DNA from: SOKG01 sp964449845
GTDB taxonomy: Bacteria > Chloroflexota > Dehalococcoidia > SZUA-161
Direction of reading: 5' to 3'
NCBI GenBank assembly: GCA_964449845.1
Contig: CAYVES010000020.1
Span: forward strand, 1 to 23,877
Length of the DNA stretch: 23,877 nt
The translations under genes and the position numbers were made by a program. Of this stretch, positions 7,084 to 15,550 are shown in pieces (the stretch's first letter is position 1; every line of letters starts with the position of its first letter). The notes beneath the pieces were generated by a model, which was given only the letters and a program-made list of their open reading frames with translations, searched no databases and was not told the DNA's origin.

Positions 7084-7992
7084 GTGGAAGAACTGCTTAA
7101 TCGTTATGTCAAGCATCTAGAGCTGGAACGGGGTATCTCTCCGTTGACGGTGAGGAACTACACCAGCGATATCCGGGGCTTCCTTGACTTCCTGGGCAAC
7201 AACGGGATAGATTCGCTCGATAAGGTTAGTCGTTCTACCATGCGCCTCTACCTTGGCTGGCTCCACGAGCAGGGGATAGTTCGAGCCAGCATCAGCCGCA
7301 AGCTCAGCGCCTTAAGGTCGTTCTATCGCTATCTGGCGCGGGAGAATCTAGTAGATGCTGAGCCATTGTCGACGCTGTCATCACCTAAGCTGGAGAAGAG
7401 GCTGCCAACCTTCCTCACCCATGAGGAGATGGCACGGCTGATCGAGGCGCCTGACAGCTCGACCCCCCAGGGCCTCAGAGATCGCGCAATACTGGAACTG
7501 CTTTACGCCGCCGGATTGCGTGTGAGCGAGATCACAGCGTTGGACCTGAATGATATCGATCTTGGCTCTCGCCAGATCAAAGTCTGGGGCAAGGGATCCA
7601 AAGAGCGTATGGTGCTCATGGGGAAACCAGCGGCAGAGGCGCTAAAGCTCTATCTCGATCTCGGTCGCATCAAGCTTGAGGGCAAAGCATACACCCAGGC
7701 ACTCTTCTTGAACCGCTTCGGAGAGAGGATTTCTGAGCGTCGCATCCAGCACATAATCAAGAGATATGGCCGGCAGGCAGGGCTTGAAATGAGGATGTTC
7801 CCCCACATAATGCGCCATACCTTTGCCACCCACCTGCTCGACGGAGGCGCCGATCTCAGGGTAGTACAGGACCTCCTGGGACATGCCAGGCTCTCCAGCA
7901 CCCAGATATATACCCATGTCTCCCAGAGCCAGATCCGCCGCAGCTACCTCGCCGCTCATCCCAGAAGCAGCACCCGAAAGGGGGAGCAATGA
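7084..7992 (+). CDS. xerC: tyrosine recombinase XerC/XerD
   Basis: A 302-aa site-specific recombinase expected to resolve chromosome dimers at dif. The SAM-like core-binding domain covers about 1-90 and the catalytic domain about 105-290. The catalytic set is complete: Arg146 (AAGLRVSEI), Lys170 (GKGSKER), His241 and Arg244 (HIMRHTFATHLL), His267 (LLGHARLSSTQ) and Tyr276 (IYTHV). The start is GTG at 7084, with the ribosome site inside the topA tail (GAGGGG). The stop overlaps the aroQ start. Its place after topA fits the conserved topA-xerC order. XerC, XerD and single-recombinase XerA cannot be told apart from sequence alone, so the symbol is provisional. Confidence 0.9.
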   Translation: MEELLNRYVKHLELERGISPLTVRNYTSDIRGFLDFLGNNGIDSLDKVSRSTMRLYLGWLHEQGIVRASISRKLSALRSFYRYLARENLVDAEPLSTLSSPKLEKRLPTFLTHEEMARLIEAPDSSTPQGLRDRAILELLYAAGLRVSEITALDLNDIDLGSRQIKVWGKGSKERMVLMGKPAAEALKLYLDLGRIKLEGKAYTQALFLNRFGERISERRIQHIIKRYGRQAGLEMRMFPHIMRHTFATHLLDGGADLRVVQDLLGHARLSSTQIYTHVSQSQIRRSYLAAHPRSSTRKGEQ

Positions 7993-8420
7993 AGATACTG
8001 ATTGTCCATGGCCCAAACCTGAATATGCTCGGCTCTCGGCAAGTTGCGGTCTACGGCGATAAGACCCTGGACGAGATCGATTCCCTGCTCCAGAAAAGGG
8101 CCCGCGAGCTAGGGGTCGAACTGGAGACCTTCCAGTCCAACCATGAAGGAGCACTGGTCGATTTCATCCAGGAGAAGTCTCCAGAGGCCGCAGGCATCAT
8201 TATCAACCCCGGTGCGCTCACCCACTACGGGCTCTCGCTGCGCGATGCTCTGGCCGATACCTCCCTGCCCATAATCGAGGTTCATCTTTCCAACATCCAC
8301 GCCCGGGAGGAGTTCAGACAGCAGTCCGTGATCGCCCCTATAGCCCGAGGGCAGATATCAGGGCTGGGATGGCGAGGGTACATCGCTGCTCTGGAGATCA
8401 TAGCAGCGCCGGAGGCGTAA
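7989..8420 (+). CDS. aroQ: type II 3-dehydroquinate dehydratase
   Basis: A 143-aa enzyme that converts 3-dehydroquinate to 3-dehydroshikimate in aromatic amino acid synthesis. The hallmark N terminus ILIVHGPNLNMLGSR is followed by catalytic Tyr22 (VYG), SNHEG, Asn73 in INPGALTHYG, His99 in EVHLSNIHAREEF, and Arg110. Length is typical of the dodecameric type II family. The ATG overlaps the recombinase stop as ATGA, and GGGGGAG lies just upstream. The aroQ, pepP-like, efp order that follows matches the yqhS-yqhT-efp order of Bacillus. The segment after the His motif reads RQQSVIA, where many relatives have His-His-Ser; this is a minor variation. Confidence 0.96.
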   Translation: MKILIVHGPNLNMLGSRQVAVYGDKTLDEIDSLLQKRARELGVELETFQSNHEGALVDFIQEKSPEAAGIIINPGALTHYGLSLRDALADTSLPIIEVHLSNIHAREEFRQQSVIAPIARGQISGLGWRGYIAALEIIAAPEA

Positions 8421-8427
8421 GCTGCCC

Positions 8428-9501
8428 ATGGCCGATCGGCTCGAGAGACTCCGCAGCCAACTCGCCCCAAGCGGGCTTGACGCCATCTTCATCTCCCAGA
8501 ACGAAAACCGCCGCTACCTCTCCGGCTTCACCGGCTCGGCAGGGTTCCTGCTCATCTCGCAGGACAGGACTATCCTGGCTACTGATTTCCGTTACGTCGA
8601 GCAGGCACGGGCTGAAGCACCTGCCTTCGAGATGGTCCGAATGCAGGGCGCGCTATCAGAATGGTTCCCCACCCTCGTGTCAGGCTTGGATATTCAGAAG
8701 CTGGGCTTCGAGGGGAGAGAGGTTTCCTTTTGCACCTATAAGGAGCTAAGCGGGACAGTAAGTGAGATGGGCGGAACAATCAGCCTAGTGCCCACAGAGG
8801 GATTGGTGGAATCACTGCGCGCGGTAAAGGACAAAGCGGAATTGAAGTGTCTTGAGGAAGCGGCGGCGCTGTCCGATGCCGCCCTCGATGAGATCCTGCC
8901 CCGAGTTCAGCCAGGTATTTCAGAGCGGGAGCTTGCCTGGGACCTGGAGAGCTTCATGCGCCAAAATGGCAGCGAACCCCTCCCCTTCGATATCATCGTG
9001 GCCTCCGGTCCGAACTCAGCGCTGCCCCACGCTAAACCTACTGATAGGGTTATCCTCGATAACGAGCCCGTGGTAATCGATCTGGGGGCAACAGTCGGTG
9101 GATACTCCAGCGATATCAGCCGCACCATCTGCCTGAGAGAGGGAGATAACACCTTCCACCGGGTTTATGATATAGTCTTAGGAGCACAGCTCACTGCAAT
9201 GGCAACCCTGCAGGTGGGCATGAACGGTGAGCAGGCCGACCAGCTTGCCCGCACGGTTATCGTGCAAGCAGGATATGAGGAGAACTTCGGCCACGGGCTG
9301 GGACATGGTGTCGGTCTGGCCGCTCACGAGGAGCCTCGCCTTGGCCCCAGGTCCTCCAGCATCCTGGGCGAGGGAATGGTGTTCACCATCGAGCCCGGTA
9401 TCTATATTCCGGGCTGGGGCGGTGTTAGGATAGAGGACATGGTGGTGCTGGAAGAAGGCAAGGTACGGCCGCTGACTAAGGCGAAGAAGACAGGGAGGTA
9501 A
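8428..9501 (+). CDS. pepP: M24 Xaa-Pro aminopeptidase/dipeptidase
   Basis: A 357-aa metallopeptidase of the creatinase/prolidase (M24B) family, cutting X-Pro bonds at peptide N termini. The N-terminal creatinase-like domain covers about 1-125 and the pita-bread catalytic domain about 133-352. All five metal ligands are present: Asp218 and Asp229 (VIDLGATVGGYSSDISR), His293 (GLGHGVGLAAHE), Glu322 (TIEPGIYIP) and Glu336 (RIEDMVV). The length matches the short YqhT-type enzymes. It starts 7 bp after aroQ; GGAGG lies 12 nt before the ATG, a long spacing, so coupling to aroQ translation is likely. The choice between aminopeptidase P and prolidase activity is uncertain. Confidence 0.92.
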   Translation: MADRLERLRSQLAPSGLDAIFISQNENRRYLSGFTGSAGFLLISQDRTILATDFRYVEQARAEAPAFEMVRMQGALSEWFPTLVSGLDIQKLGFEGREVSFCTYKELSGTVSEMGGTISLVPTEGLVESLRAVKDKAELKCLEEAAALSDAALDEILPRVQPGISERELAWDLESFMRQNGSEPLPFDIIVASGPNSALPHAKPTDRVILDNEPVVIDLGATVGGYSSDISRTICLREGDNTFHRVYDIVLGAQLTAMATLQVGMNGEQADQLARTVIVQAGYEENFGHGLGHGVGLAAHEEPRLGPRSSSILGEGMVFTIEPGIYIPGWGGVRIEDMVVLEEGKVRPLTKAKKTGR

Positions 9502-9505
9502 AAGG

Positions 9506-10063
9506 ATGATCGATGCCACTGAAGCGAGGAAAGGGGTTGCCATCGAGCTAGATGGGCAGCTTTATAATATCCTTGACTTTCAGCACATCAAGATGGGACG
9601 TGGCAGCGCCCAGGTCAGGCTCAGGCTGCGAGATATTCGCGCTGGCCACACTATTGAACGCACTTTCCAAGCAGGAGATAAATTCAAGCGGGTGCGCCTC
9701 GACCAGAGGGCTGCCCAGTACCTTTATCAGGACGGCGATCTGTACTACTTCATGGACACCGAGAGCTTCGAACAGACGCCCCTGACCTCGCAGCAATTGA
9801 GCGATGCCCTCAACTACCTCAAGGATGGGATGATACTCATGATCTCGCGGTACGGTGATGAGGCAATTGGGGTCGAGTTGCCGATCACCGTGGAGCTCAT
9901 GGTCACCGAGACCGGCCCCAGCTTTAAGGGAGATACTTCCCAAGCTGGAACAAAGCCGGCTGTTTTGGAGACTGGCGTTAACATTCAGGTCCCATTCTTC
10001 ATCAACACCGGAGATGTAGTGCGTGTCGACACTCGCGACGGGAGTTACGTGGAAAGGGTGTAA
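9506..10063 (+). CDS. efp: translation elongation factor P
   Basis: A 185-aa EF-P, which rescues ribosomes stalled at polyproline. The KOW-like domain I covers 1-62, with two OB domains after it (about 65-125 and 128-185). The C-terminal signature GDVVRVDTRDGSYVERV is present. The tip of the domain I loop reads HIKMGRGSAQVR, placing Arg32 where E. coli has the modified Lys34; Met also replaces the usual Pro before Gly. Arg at this site is known in a subset of bacteria, some of which rhamnosylate it through EarP. No earP is visible here. GGGAGG and AAAGG precede the ATG. Start and length fit the family. Confidence 0.96.
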   Translation: MIDATEARKGVAIELDGQLYNILDFQHIKMGRGSAQVRLRLRDIRAGHTIERTFQAGDKFKRVRLDQRAAQYLYQDGDLYYFMDTESFEQTPLTSQQLSDALNYLKDGMILMISRYGDEAIGVELPITVELMVTETGPSFKGDTSQAGTKPAVLETGVNIQVPFFINTGDVVRVDTRDGSYVERV

Positions 10064-10081
10064 GCCTTCAGGTGAACCAAG

Positions 10082-10738
10082 TTGTTTAAAGCTGACCTCC
10101 ATGTGCACACCTGCTACTCTAAAGACTCACTATCCTCCACGGAAAAGGTTGTTCAACGCTGTCTTGAGATCGGGATAAACTGCCTGGCAGTGACTGACCA
10201 CGACACCATTTCCGGAGCTTTGGAGGTGAAGCGAATCGCTCCTTTCACCATCATAATCGGTGAGGAGGTATTAACCAGTTGCGGGGAGATCATCGGTCTC
10301 TTCCTCACTGAAGAGATCCCGCACCATCTCTCCCCCGAGGAGACTGTGGCGCGGATCAAAGCCCAGGGAGGGCTGGTGTGTATCCCACATCCCTTCGATC
10401 GCTTTCGATCGCATTCCCGGCTCCACCGCGACGCCCTCGAGAAGATAATGCCCGACATCGACCTGATCGAGGTTTTCAACTCGCGTACTCTTTTTCTGCG
10501 GGACTCAGCACGTGCCCTGCAGTTTGCACAAGCCCACGGACTGCCAGGTACTGTTGGTAGTGATGCCCATGTTGTGGGAGAGATCGGGAGGTCCTTCATA
10601 GAACTTCCGGAGTTCAACGATGCCGAGCAATTTCGACTGGCCCTCGGTCAAGGTAAGATTTTCACGCAGAGAACCAGTCCCTTGACCGGTCTCTACAATA
10701 TCAGGAACAGACTGATAAAGCTAGTGAAGAGGAGCTAG
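10082..10738 (+). CDS. PHP-domain phosphoesterase
   Basis: A 218-aa single-domain PHP protein, a metal-dependent phosphoesterase fold. Metal ligands are visible in order: His7 and His9 (DLHVHT), Asp39-His40 (VTDHDT), Glu61/62 (GEEV), His103 (IPHPFDR), and Asp161/His163 (GSDAHV). Relatives include nucleoside 3',5'-bisphosphate phosphatases and RNase AM (YciV), but substrate cannot be read from the sequence. It begins with TTG at 10082, supported by CAGGTGA 6 nt upstream. It follows efp by 18 bp and precedes the formyltransferase by 2 bp, so it is within the operon. A nucleotide-recycling job beside the PfkB kinase is possible (inference). Confidence 0.85.
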   Translation: MFKADLHVHTCYSKDSLSSTEKVVQRCLEIGINCLAVTDHDTISGALEVKRIAPFTIIIGEEVLTSCGEIIGLFLTEEIPHHLSPEETVARIKAQGGLVCIPHPFDRFRSHSRLHRDALEKIMPDIDLIEVFNSRTLFLRDSARALQFAQAHGLPGTVGSDAHVVGEIGRSFIELPEFNDAEQFRLALGQGKIFTQRTSPLTGLYNIRNRLIKLVKRS

Positions 10739-10740
10739 CA

Positions 10741-11538
10741 GTGTATCGAATCGGCTGGTTCTCCACAGGAAGGGATAAGGCAGCCCGGGATCTGCTGCTA
10801 ACTGTATGGAACAGCATGGGCAGAGGTGAGCTTAAGGCAGAGATTCCGTTCGCTTTCAGCAACCGTGAACCTGGGGAAGATGTAGAAAGCGACCTTTTCT
10901 TCGACCTGGTGAGGGATTACCGTTTGCCCCTCATCCATCTCTCATCTCGGAGGTTCAAGGCGATCGGTGGAGAGTATCTTTCCCCCCAATGGCGGCTGGA
11001 GTACGACAGAGAGGTGATGAAGCACCTTGATGGCTTTGCTCCCGACATCTGCACTCTAGCCGGCTACATGCTCATCATTGGCCCTGAGATGTGCCAGAGG
11101 TACACCATGATCAACCTCCACCCCGCCGCCGCCCCCGGCGGCCCCCCAGGAACCTGGCAGGAGGTAATCTGGAAGCTCATCGAAGCCAAAGCAGAGGAGA
11201 CCGGGGTAATGATGCATCTGGTAACCCCAGAACTCGACAAAGGTCCCCCGGTGACCCACTGCACCTTTCCCATCAGAGGCAAGCCCTTCGACAAGTACTG
11301 GAAAGAGGTGGAGGCTTACTCCCCAGAACGAAAGGACGAGAATAACCCTCTCTTCAGGCTCATTCGAAGCGAAGGATTGAAAAGGGAATTCCCTCTCATA
11401 GTAGCTACCCTCAAGGCATTCAGTGAACGAAGGATAAGGGTAGAGGAGGGAAAAGTGCTTTCGGCAAGTGGCGAGGCCATTGGCGGCTACGATTTGACCC
11501 ACGAGATCAACGAGGCAGTGAGGGGAGGGCGTAGGTGA
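10741..11538 (+). CDS. PurN-like formyltransferase family protein
   Basis: A 265-aa protein with the formyltransferase fold. The three catalytic residues of GAR transformylase are kept: Asn125 and His127 in INLHPAAAPGGPPGTW, and Asp166 in TPELDKGPPV. The N-terminal half is divergent and lacks the usual PurN start, and the C-terminal third (about 190-265) is longer than in PurN. It probably transfers a formyl group from a folate to an unknown amine. The start is GTG at 10741. Its stop overlaps the next start, so it is tightly coupled to the HAD gene. It is unlikely to be the ordinary purN, because purine genes are not nearby. Confidence 0.75.
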   Translation: MYRIGWFSTGRDKAARDLLLTVWNSMGRGELKAEIPFAFSNREPGEDVESDLFFDLVRDYRLPLIHLSSRRFKAIGGEYLSPQWRLEYDREVMKHLDGFAPDICTLAGYMLIIGPEMCQRYTMINLHPAAAPGGPPGTWQEVIWKLIEAKAEETGVMMHLVTPELDKGPPVTHCTFPIRGKPFDKYWKEVEAYSPERKDENNPLFRLIRSEGLKREFPLIVATLKAFSERRIRVEEGKVLSASGEAIGGYDLTHEINEAVRGGRR

Positions 11539-12524
11539 ACTGCATCTGCTTTGATCTCGAGGGTCCTCTCTCCGCCGGGGACAATGCCTACGAGCTGATG
11601 GCGCTGTTCCCTGATGGCGATAAGGTCTTTGAGGTCATAAGCCGTTACGATGACCTGCTGGCACTTGAGGGCAAAGAGGGGTATGAGCCCGGGGATACCC
11701 TGGCGCTCATCGCGCCCTTCCTGATCTATCACGGTATCACCGAGGCGGACATTACCGCGCTCGCCGATCAGGCTTCGCTTGTTTCCGGCGCCCGCTGGCT
11801 CATCTCGGGACTCAACTCCCGGGGGTGGGGGGTGTATTGCATTAGCACCAGCTACCAGCAATATGCCCACCGCATCTGTCACAGGGTGGGCATCACCAGG
11901 GACAACCTTGCCTGCACTACCTTCGCCTTGGATCACTATCTTGGGTCGTTCTCCAAGAGTGAGTTAAGCGTTGTAGAACAACTGGAGAGGGCGATAAAGG
12001 GGCTTCGTCCTGTAGATGATGACCTCCAGATCAAGGAGAAGCTGGACCACTTCTTCTGGGGCGAGCTCACCGATACCAGGTTAGGCGAGGTTCTGGCCCA
12101 GATAAAGCCAATCGGCGGGGGAAGGAAAGTGGCAGCGCTCCAGATATTCGCAGCCAAGAGCAATCTAGCACTTAATGATTGGATCGTTGTCGGCGACAGC
12201 ATCACCGATGCCAGGATGCTCCAGGCAGTTGATGAAGCCGGAGGGCTCGCTGTCGCCTTCAATGCCAATGAGTACGCGTTGCCCTACGCTACTATGGGAC
12301 TGGCCTCAACCAACCTGGATGACCTAGATGTAGCGCTCAAGGCTTGGGAGGAAGGTGGTAGGCAGGCGGTGGAGAAGGTGGTCAAAGAAATGGAGCGGGC
12401 GGGAGGCGAAGGGGAGCGGAATCACTTCCACTGGCTTTCGGGGCGAGAAGACCTGGAGCAGCCGCTGAGCATCCATAAGAGGGTTCGAGGCATCGTCCGT
12501 CGCCAGGCAGCAAAACTCGGCTAA
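11535..12524 (+). CDS. EhaR-like HAD-superfamily protein
   Basis: A 329-aa HAD-fold protein similar in its opening motif (FDLEGPLSAGDNAYE) to what archaeal genomes call EhaR, energy-converting hydrogenase A subunit R. Motif I has Asp7 as nucleophile but Glu9 where most HAD phosphatases have Asp. Motif II is probably Ser104/Thr105 (YCISTSYQQ), and motif IV is VVGDSITDARML (Asp221, Asp225). A long insert (about 125-200) forms a cap. The GTG start at 11535 shares bases with the preceding stop (GTGA). No hydrogenase genes are present, so the role is probably a phosphatase in the surrounding module rather than hydrogenase assembly. The name rests on motif memory, not a search. Confidence 0.65.
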   Translation: MNCICFDLEGPLSAGDNAYELMALFPDGDKVFEVISRYDDLLALEGKEGYEPGDTLALIAPFLIYHGITEADITALADQASLVSGARWLISGLNSRGWGVYCISTSYQQYAHRICHRVGITRDNLACTTFALDHYLGSFSKSELSVVEQLERAIKGLRPVDDDLQIKEKLDHFFWGELTDTRLGEVLAQIKPIGGGRKVAALQIFAAKSNLALNDWIVVGDSITDARMLQAVDEAGGLAVAFNANEYALPYATMGLASTNLDDLDVALKAWEEGGRQAVEKVVKEMERAGGEGERNHFHWLSGREDLEQPLSIHKRVRGIVRRQAAKLG

Positions 12525-12547
12525 GGACTTCTTGCAGGATACCATAA

Positions 12548-13513
12548 ATGGGCTCACTTGAGATAATAGGGTTCGGTGCCATGAACATCGACCAATTATA
12601 TCTGGTGCAGCGCACTCTAACCGATGGCGAGGCACCTATAAAGGGGGTCACCCTCTCTCCAGGGGGCTCAGCGGCAAATACCGTCTATGGACTGGCCAAG
12701 CTGGGGATAGCTAGTGGTTTCATCGGTGCTGTTGGCAATGACGACCCGGGGCAGATGCTGCTTCGAGATTTTGAGAGGGTAGGCGTTGACAGCAGCCAGA
12801 TCAAGGTCAAGCCCAAGGCTGAGACCGGCTCGGTGATTTGCCTCACCGACCGCTTGGGCAGGAGAGCCCTCTACGTCTCACCGGGGGCAAATCGCCTGCT
12901 AACCGCTCGGGACATAGCCTTGGACTACTTAAATCAAGCCAAGATTCTTCACCTCTCCTCCTTCATTAACCGGAAGCAGCTCGAAATCCAGCGAAGTGTA
13001 GCTGGCAAGCTATCGCCATCAGTTAAGATCAGTTTCGCTCCAGGGGAGCTATACGCTGCCAAAGGGTTACCTGCCCTGGCGCCGATAATAAGAAGGACTT
13101 ATATCTTGTTCCTCAATAGGCATGAACTGGAGCAACTGACCCACGAAGGGTTTGAGAAGGGAGTTCAAAGGTGCCTGGAGCAAGGTTGCCAAACGGTGGC
13201 AGTCACTCTGGGCAAGGGGGTTATCAGGCAGGGGAAGACCATGGCTTGCTATCTCAGCGACGGCGAGCAGGAATGCATGATAGAGGATGAGCCGTCTGGG
13301 AAACGAAGGGTGATGGATACCACCGGCGCCGGCGATGCCTTCGCCGCCGGCGTTCTCTATGGCCTATTGAAGGAAAAGAGCCTACGAGAGTGTGGCCTTT
13401 TAGGAGAGATCATGGCCCGGTTCTGTATCAGGGAAACCGGTGCCAGGGCCGGTCTTCCTTCCCTGGGTGAACTAGCTCAAAGCTACCAGGAGCGTGTAGG
13501 GGTCCCTCTGTGA
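12548..13513 (+). CDS. PfkB-family sugar or nucleoside kinase
   Basis: A 321-aa ribokinase/PfkB-fold kinase. PfkB signature 1 lies in the PGGSAANTVYGLAKLG segment (38-53), and signature 2 is DTTGAGDAFAAG (257-268), with Asp263 as the catalytic base and the anion hole formed by the preceding glycines. The substrate may be a nucleoside, since archaeal nucleoside kinases such as MJ0406 share this arrangement, but ribose and other sugars remain possible. It begins 23 bp after the HAD gene and is the last gene of the rightward run. It converges on clpP, with 18 bp between the two stops. Confidence 0.88.
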   Translation: MGSLEIIGFGAMNIDQLYLVQRTLTDGEAPIKGVTLSPGGSAANTVYGLAKLGIASGFIGAVGNDDPGQMLLRDFERVGVDSSQIKVKPKAETGSVICLTDRLGRRALYVSPGANRLLTARDIALDYLNQAKILHLSSFINRKQLEIQRSVAGKLSPSVKISFAPGELYAAKGLPALAPIIRRTYILFLNRHELEQLTHEGFEKGVQRCLEQGCQTVAVTLGKGVIRQGKTMACYLSDGEQECMIEDEPSGKRRVMDTTGAGDAFAAGVLYGLLKEKSLRECGLLGEIMARFCIRETGARAGLPSLGELAQSYQERVGVPL

Positions 13514-13531
13514 GCAAAAGGGCAGCCTGGA

Positions 13532-14152
13532 TTAGGCTTCCTTCTTCTCTTCGGCCTTGGCCCGCTTCAGTATCTCGTCGACTATCCCGTACTCCAGCGC
13601 TGCCTCAGCGTTCATGAAGTAGTCACGGTCGGTATCACGAGCGATTTTCTCCAAGGGTTGGCCAGTATGATTGACCAGTATGGAGCGAATTACATCCTGC
13701 TCCCTCAGTATCTCCTTGGCCATTATAGCTATTTGCGTTGCTTCGCCCCGAGCGCCGCCCAGCGCCTGATGCATATGAATGGTGGAATTGGGCAAAGCAA
13801 AACGCTTCCCCTTGGTACCCGCAGCAAGTAATACCGTGCCCATGCTCGCCGCCAACCCAACGCAGATGGTGGACACATCACAGCGGATGAGCTGCATGGT
13901 ATCGTAGATGGCCAGGCCAGCATTTATACCGCCCCCGGGGCAATGGATATAGAGGCTGATATCCTTATCCGGGTCCTCGCGCTCCAGATAGAGGAGCTGG
14001 GCGATTATCACGTTGGCTATCTGGTCGTCGATCGGATAGCCCAGAAAGACAATGCGTTCCTTGAGCAGCAGGGAGTATATATCGAAGGCACGCTCCCCGC
14101 GAGCGCTGGTTTCGACCACGAAAGGAATTACGTTACTAGGTTGCATCTCCAT
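13532..14152 (-). CDS. clpP: ATP-dependent Clp protease proteolytic subunit
   Basis: A 206-aa serine protease that forms the tetradecameric chamber fed by Clp ATPases. The triad is Ser103 (GLAASMGTVLLAAG), His128 (IHMHQALGG) and Asp177 (DTDRDYFM). The mature N terminus would lie near VIPFVVETSARGERAFDIYS. I chose the ATG at 14152, with GAGGGG 7 nt upstream; an ATG at 14146 is also possible, and an upstream ATG at 14194 lies deep inside tig. The start overlaps the end of tig by 17 bp, implying translational coupling. The C terminus ends in a charged KRAKAEEKKEA tail. clpX, often next in this order, is absent here. Confidence 0.96.
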   Translation of the reverse strand: MEMQPSNVIPFVVETSARGERAFDIYSLLLKERIVFLGYPIDDQIANVIIAQLLYLEREDPDKDISLYIHCPGGGINAGLAIYDTMQLIRCDVSTICVGLAASMGTVLLAAGTKGKRFALPNSTIHMHQALGGARGEATQIAIMAKEILREQDVIRSILVNHTGQPLEKIARDTDRDYFMNAEAALEYGIVDEILKRAKAEEKKEA

Positions 14153-15479
14153 TTTCGTCCCCCTCTTCTTTGGATTGCGATGCTGCAGATTCATCCTCTG
14201 AACTTACAGGCGCCTCCTCCGCTGTAGCTATCTCAAATAGGCGATCGATCGCCTTCCTGATGAACATATTCCTGCCTAACGACTCTCGAGCAGACGGGGA
14301 ATCCAGAAGCTTACGCACTCCTTCATCAGAAGCATGCTGCTTCATGCGCTCCACCTCGGCATCGATGTCAGCAGCACCGACCTCAACCCCCTCCAGTTCA
14401 GCAAACTTCTGCAATACCACCGAGCGAATTACGACCCGCTCTGCCATTGGCCTGAGTTCGCTTCTGAACTCATCCTCCGTTTTCTTGACGCTGCTGAGGT
14501 AGTTCTCGAGACTCGCTCGATCGCCAAACTGCTGCTCCCGCTCAGCGATGATGTGATCGATCTCACTTTGCACCATGATATCGGGAAAATCTACCTGGGC
14601 AAGATCGACCAGAGCCTTGATCGCCTTCTCCTCAAGGTTACTCTTCGCCTCCCACTCTTTTCTGGACTTAAGGTCAGCAGCAATCTTCTCCTTGAGTGAA
14701 TCCAATGTCTCCAAACCCTGGCCGAGGCTTTTGGCGAACTCGTCGTCTAGTTCAGGAAGGTTTTTCTGCTTGATCTCGTTGACCACGACCCTGAAATTGC
14801 ATTCCTGGCCACCAAAATCTCCTTGTTCCGGAGGCAATGTCAAGGTGAACGCTCTCTCCTCTCCCCTCTCTGCTCCCTCGAGCTGTTCAGCGAAGCCGGG
14901 GAGTGGCGACGGCTGATCGGGCGACAATCGATACCACCCCTCTTTTTCATTAATGACACTCTTGTCCCCTACGCTACCTTCCACATCGATGGCCAGCAAA
15001 TCGCCAAAGCTCGCCGGACGCTCCACAGGCTCCCATGGTGCCTGCATATAGCGAATATTCTCCAGGGCCTCTGTCACCTCTTCCTCTGTAACCACCACTG
15101 GCTCCAGCTCGAACTTGATCTGGTGATAGTCGTCCAGCTCAACAGTAGGCCGTACCGGAACCGTAGCCTTGAATGCCAACGGGTCGATCTGGATAACCTC
15201 GATCTGCGGCTGGGCTATAGCCTCCACCTCCTGCTCTCGAATTGCCCGATCATAGACTTCGGGTAGAAGATGCTCAGCAGCGTCTTCGACCAAGGCACTC
15301 TTCCCAAAATACTGCTCCAGTATTGCAGAAGGAGCCTTCCCCTTGCGGAAGCCAGGGACAGCTGTTTTGGCCCCCAGGCGACGGTAGGCCTGCCGAATTG
15401 CGCCCTCCATCTCTTCCCCTTCAACCTCAATGTTGAGCACCACCTGGCTCCCCTCGATCTCATCTTTCGATACCTTCAT
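14136..15479 (-). CDS. tig: trigger factor
   Basis: A 447-aa ribosome-associated chaperone and peptidyl-prolyl isomerase. The ribosome-binding domain (1-110) has the signature GFRKGKAP at 43-50. The FKBP-like isomerase domain covers about 150-245 (GDLLAIDVEGSVGD). The helical C-terminal arms follow, with LPELDDEFAKSLG at the hinge. The tail is acidic and Ser/Glu-rich. The ATG at 15479 has no clear ribosome site; a TATAAT box sits 9 nt before it, so transcription from this promoter would begin about 3 nt from the start codon. Read-through from aspS, 71 bp upstream, may also supply transcript. The clpP overlap fits the common tig-clpP pair. Confidence 0.95.
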   Translation of the reverse strand: MKVSKDEIEGSQVVLNIEVEGEEMEGAIRQAYRRLGAKTAVPGFRKGKAPSAILEQYFGKSALVEDAAEHLLPEVYDRAIREQEVEAIAQPQIEVIQIDPLAFKATVPVRPTVELDDYHQIKFELEPVVVTEEEVTEALENIRYMQAPWEPVERPASFGDLLAIDVEGSVGDKSVINEKEGWYRLSPDQPSPLPGFAEQLEGAERGEERAFTLTLPPEQGDFGGQECNFRVVVNEIKQKNLPELDDEFAKSLGQGLETLDSLKEKIAADLKSRKEWEAKSNLEEKAIKALVDLAQVDFPDIMVQSEIDHIIAEREQQFGDRASLENYLSSVKKTEDEFRSELRPMAERVVIRSVVLQKFAELEGVEVGAADIDAEVERMKQHASDEGVRKLLDSPSARESLGRNMFIRKAIDRLFEIATAEEAPVSSEDESAASQSKEEGDENGDAT

Positions 15480-15488
15480 ATCATCCCC

Positions 15489-15517
15489 ATTATAGCACGA
15501 AGCGCCCTCGCAGTGAA
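15489..15517 (-). promoter_or_regulatory. tig promoter, near-leaderless
   Basis: Reading leftward, TTCACT (15512-15517), 17 bp and TATAAT (15489-15494) form a promoter with a perfect -10 box. Predicted transcription start is near 15482, only 3 nt before the ATG, leaving no room for a ribosome-binding site. Confidence 0.65.
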
Positions 15518-15550
15518 GAATTCAGGGTACGGCTCGGGCCTCAGCGCGAA

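Noticed and set aside
9548..10108. 186-aa leftward open frame opposite efp
   Set aside because: It is the antisense shadow of a clear EF-P gene, with no independent support.
13524..13538. AGCCT-GGATT-AGGCT hairpin between PfkB and clpP as a terminator
   Set aside because: Only 5-bp arms, overlapping the clpP stop, followed by mixed pyrimidines rather than a T-run.
13532..14152. clpP with missing clpX as a sign of disruption
   Set aside because: The clpP gene is intact and clpX is often located elsewhere; nothing in the 18-bp gap suggests a deletion.
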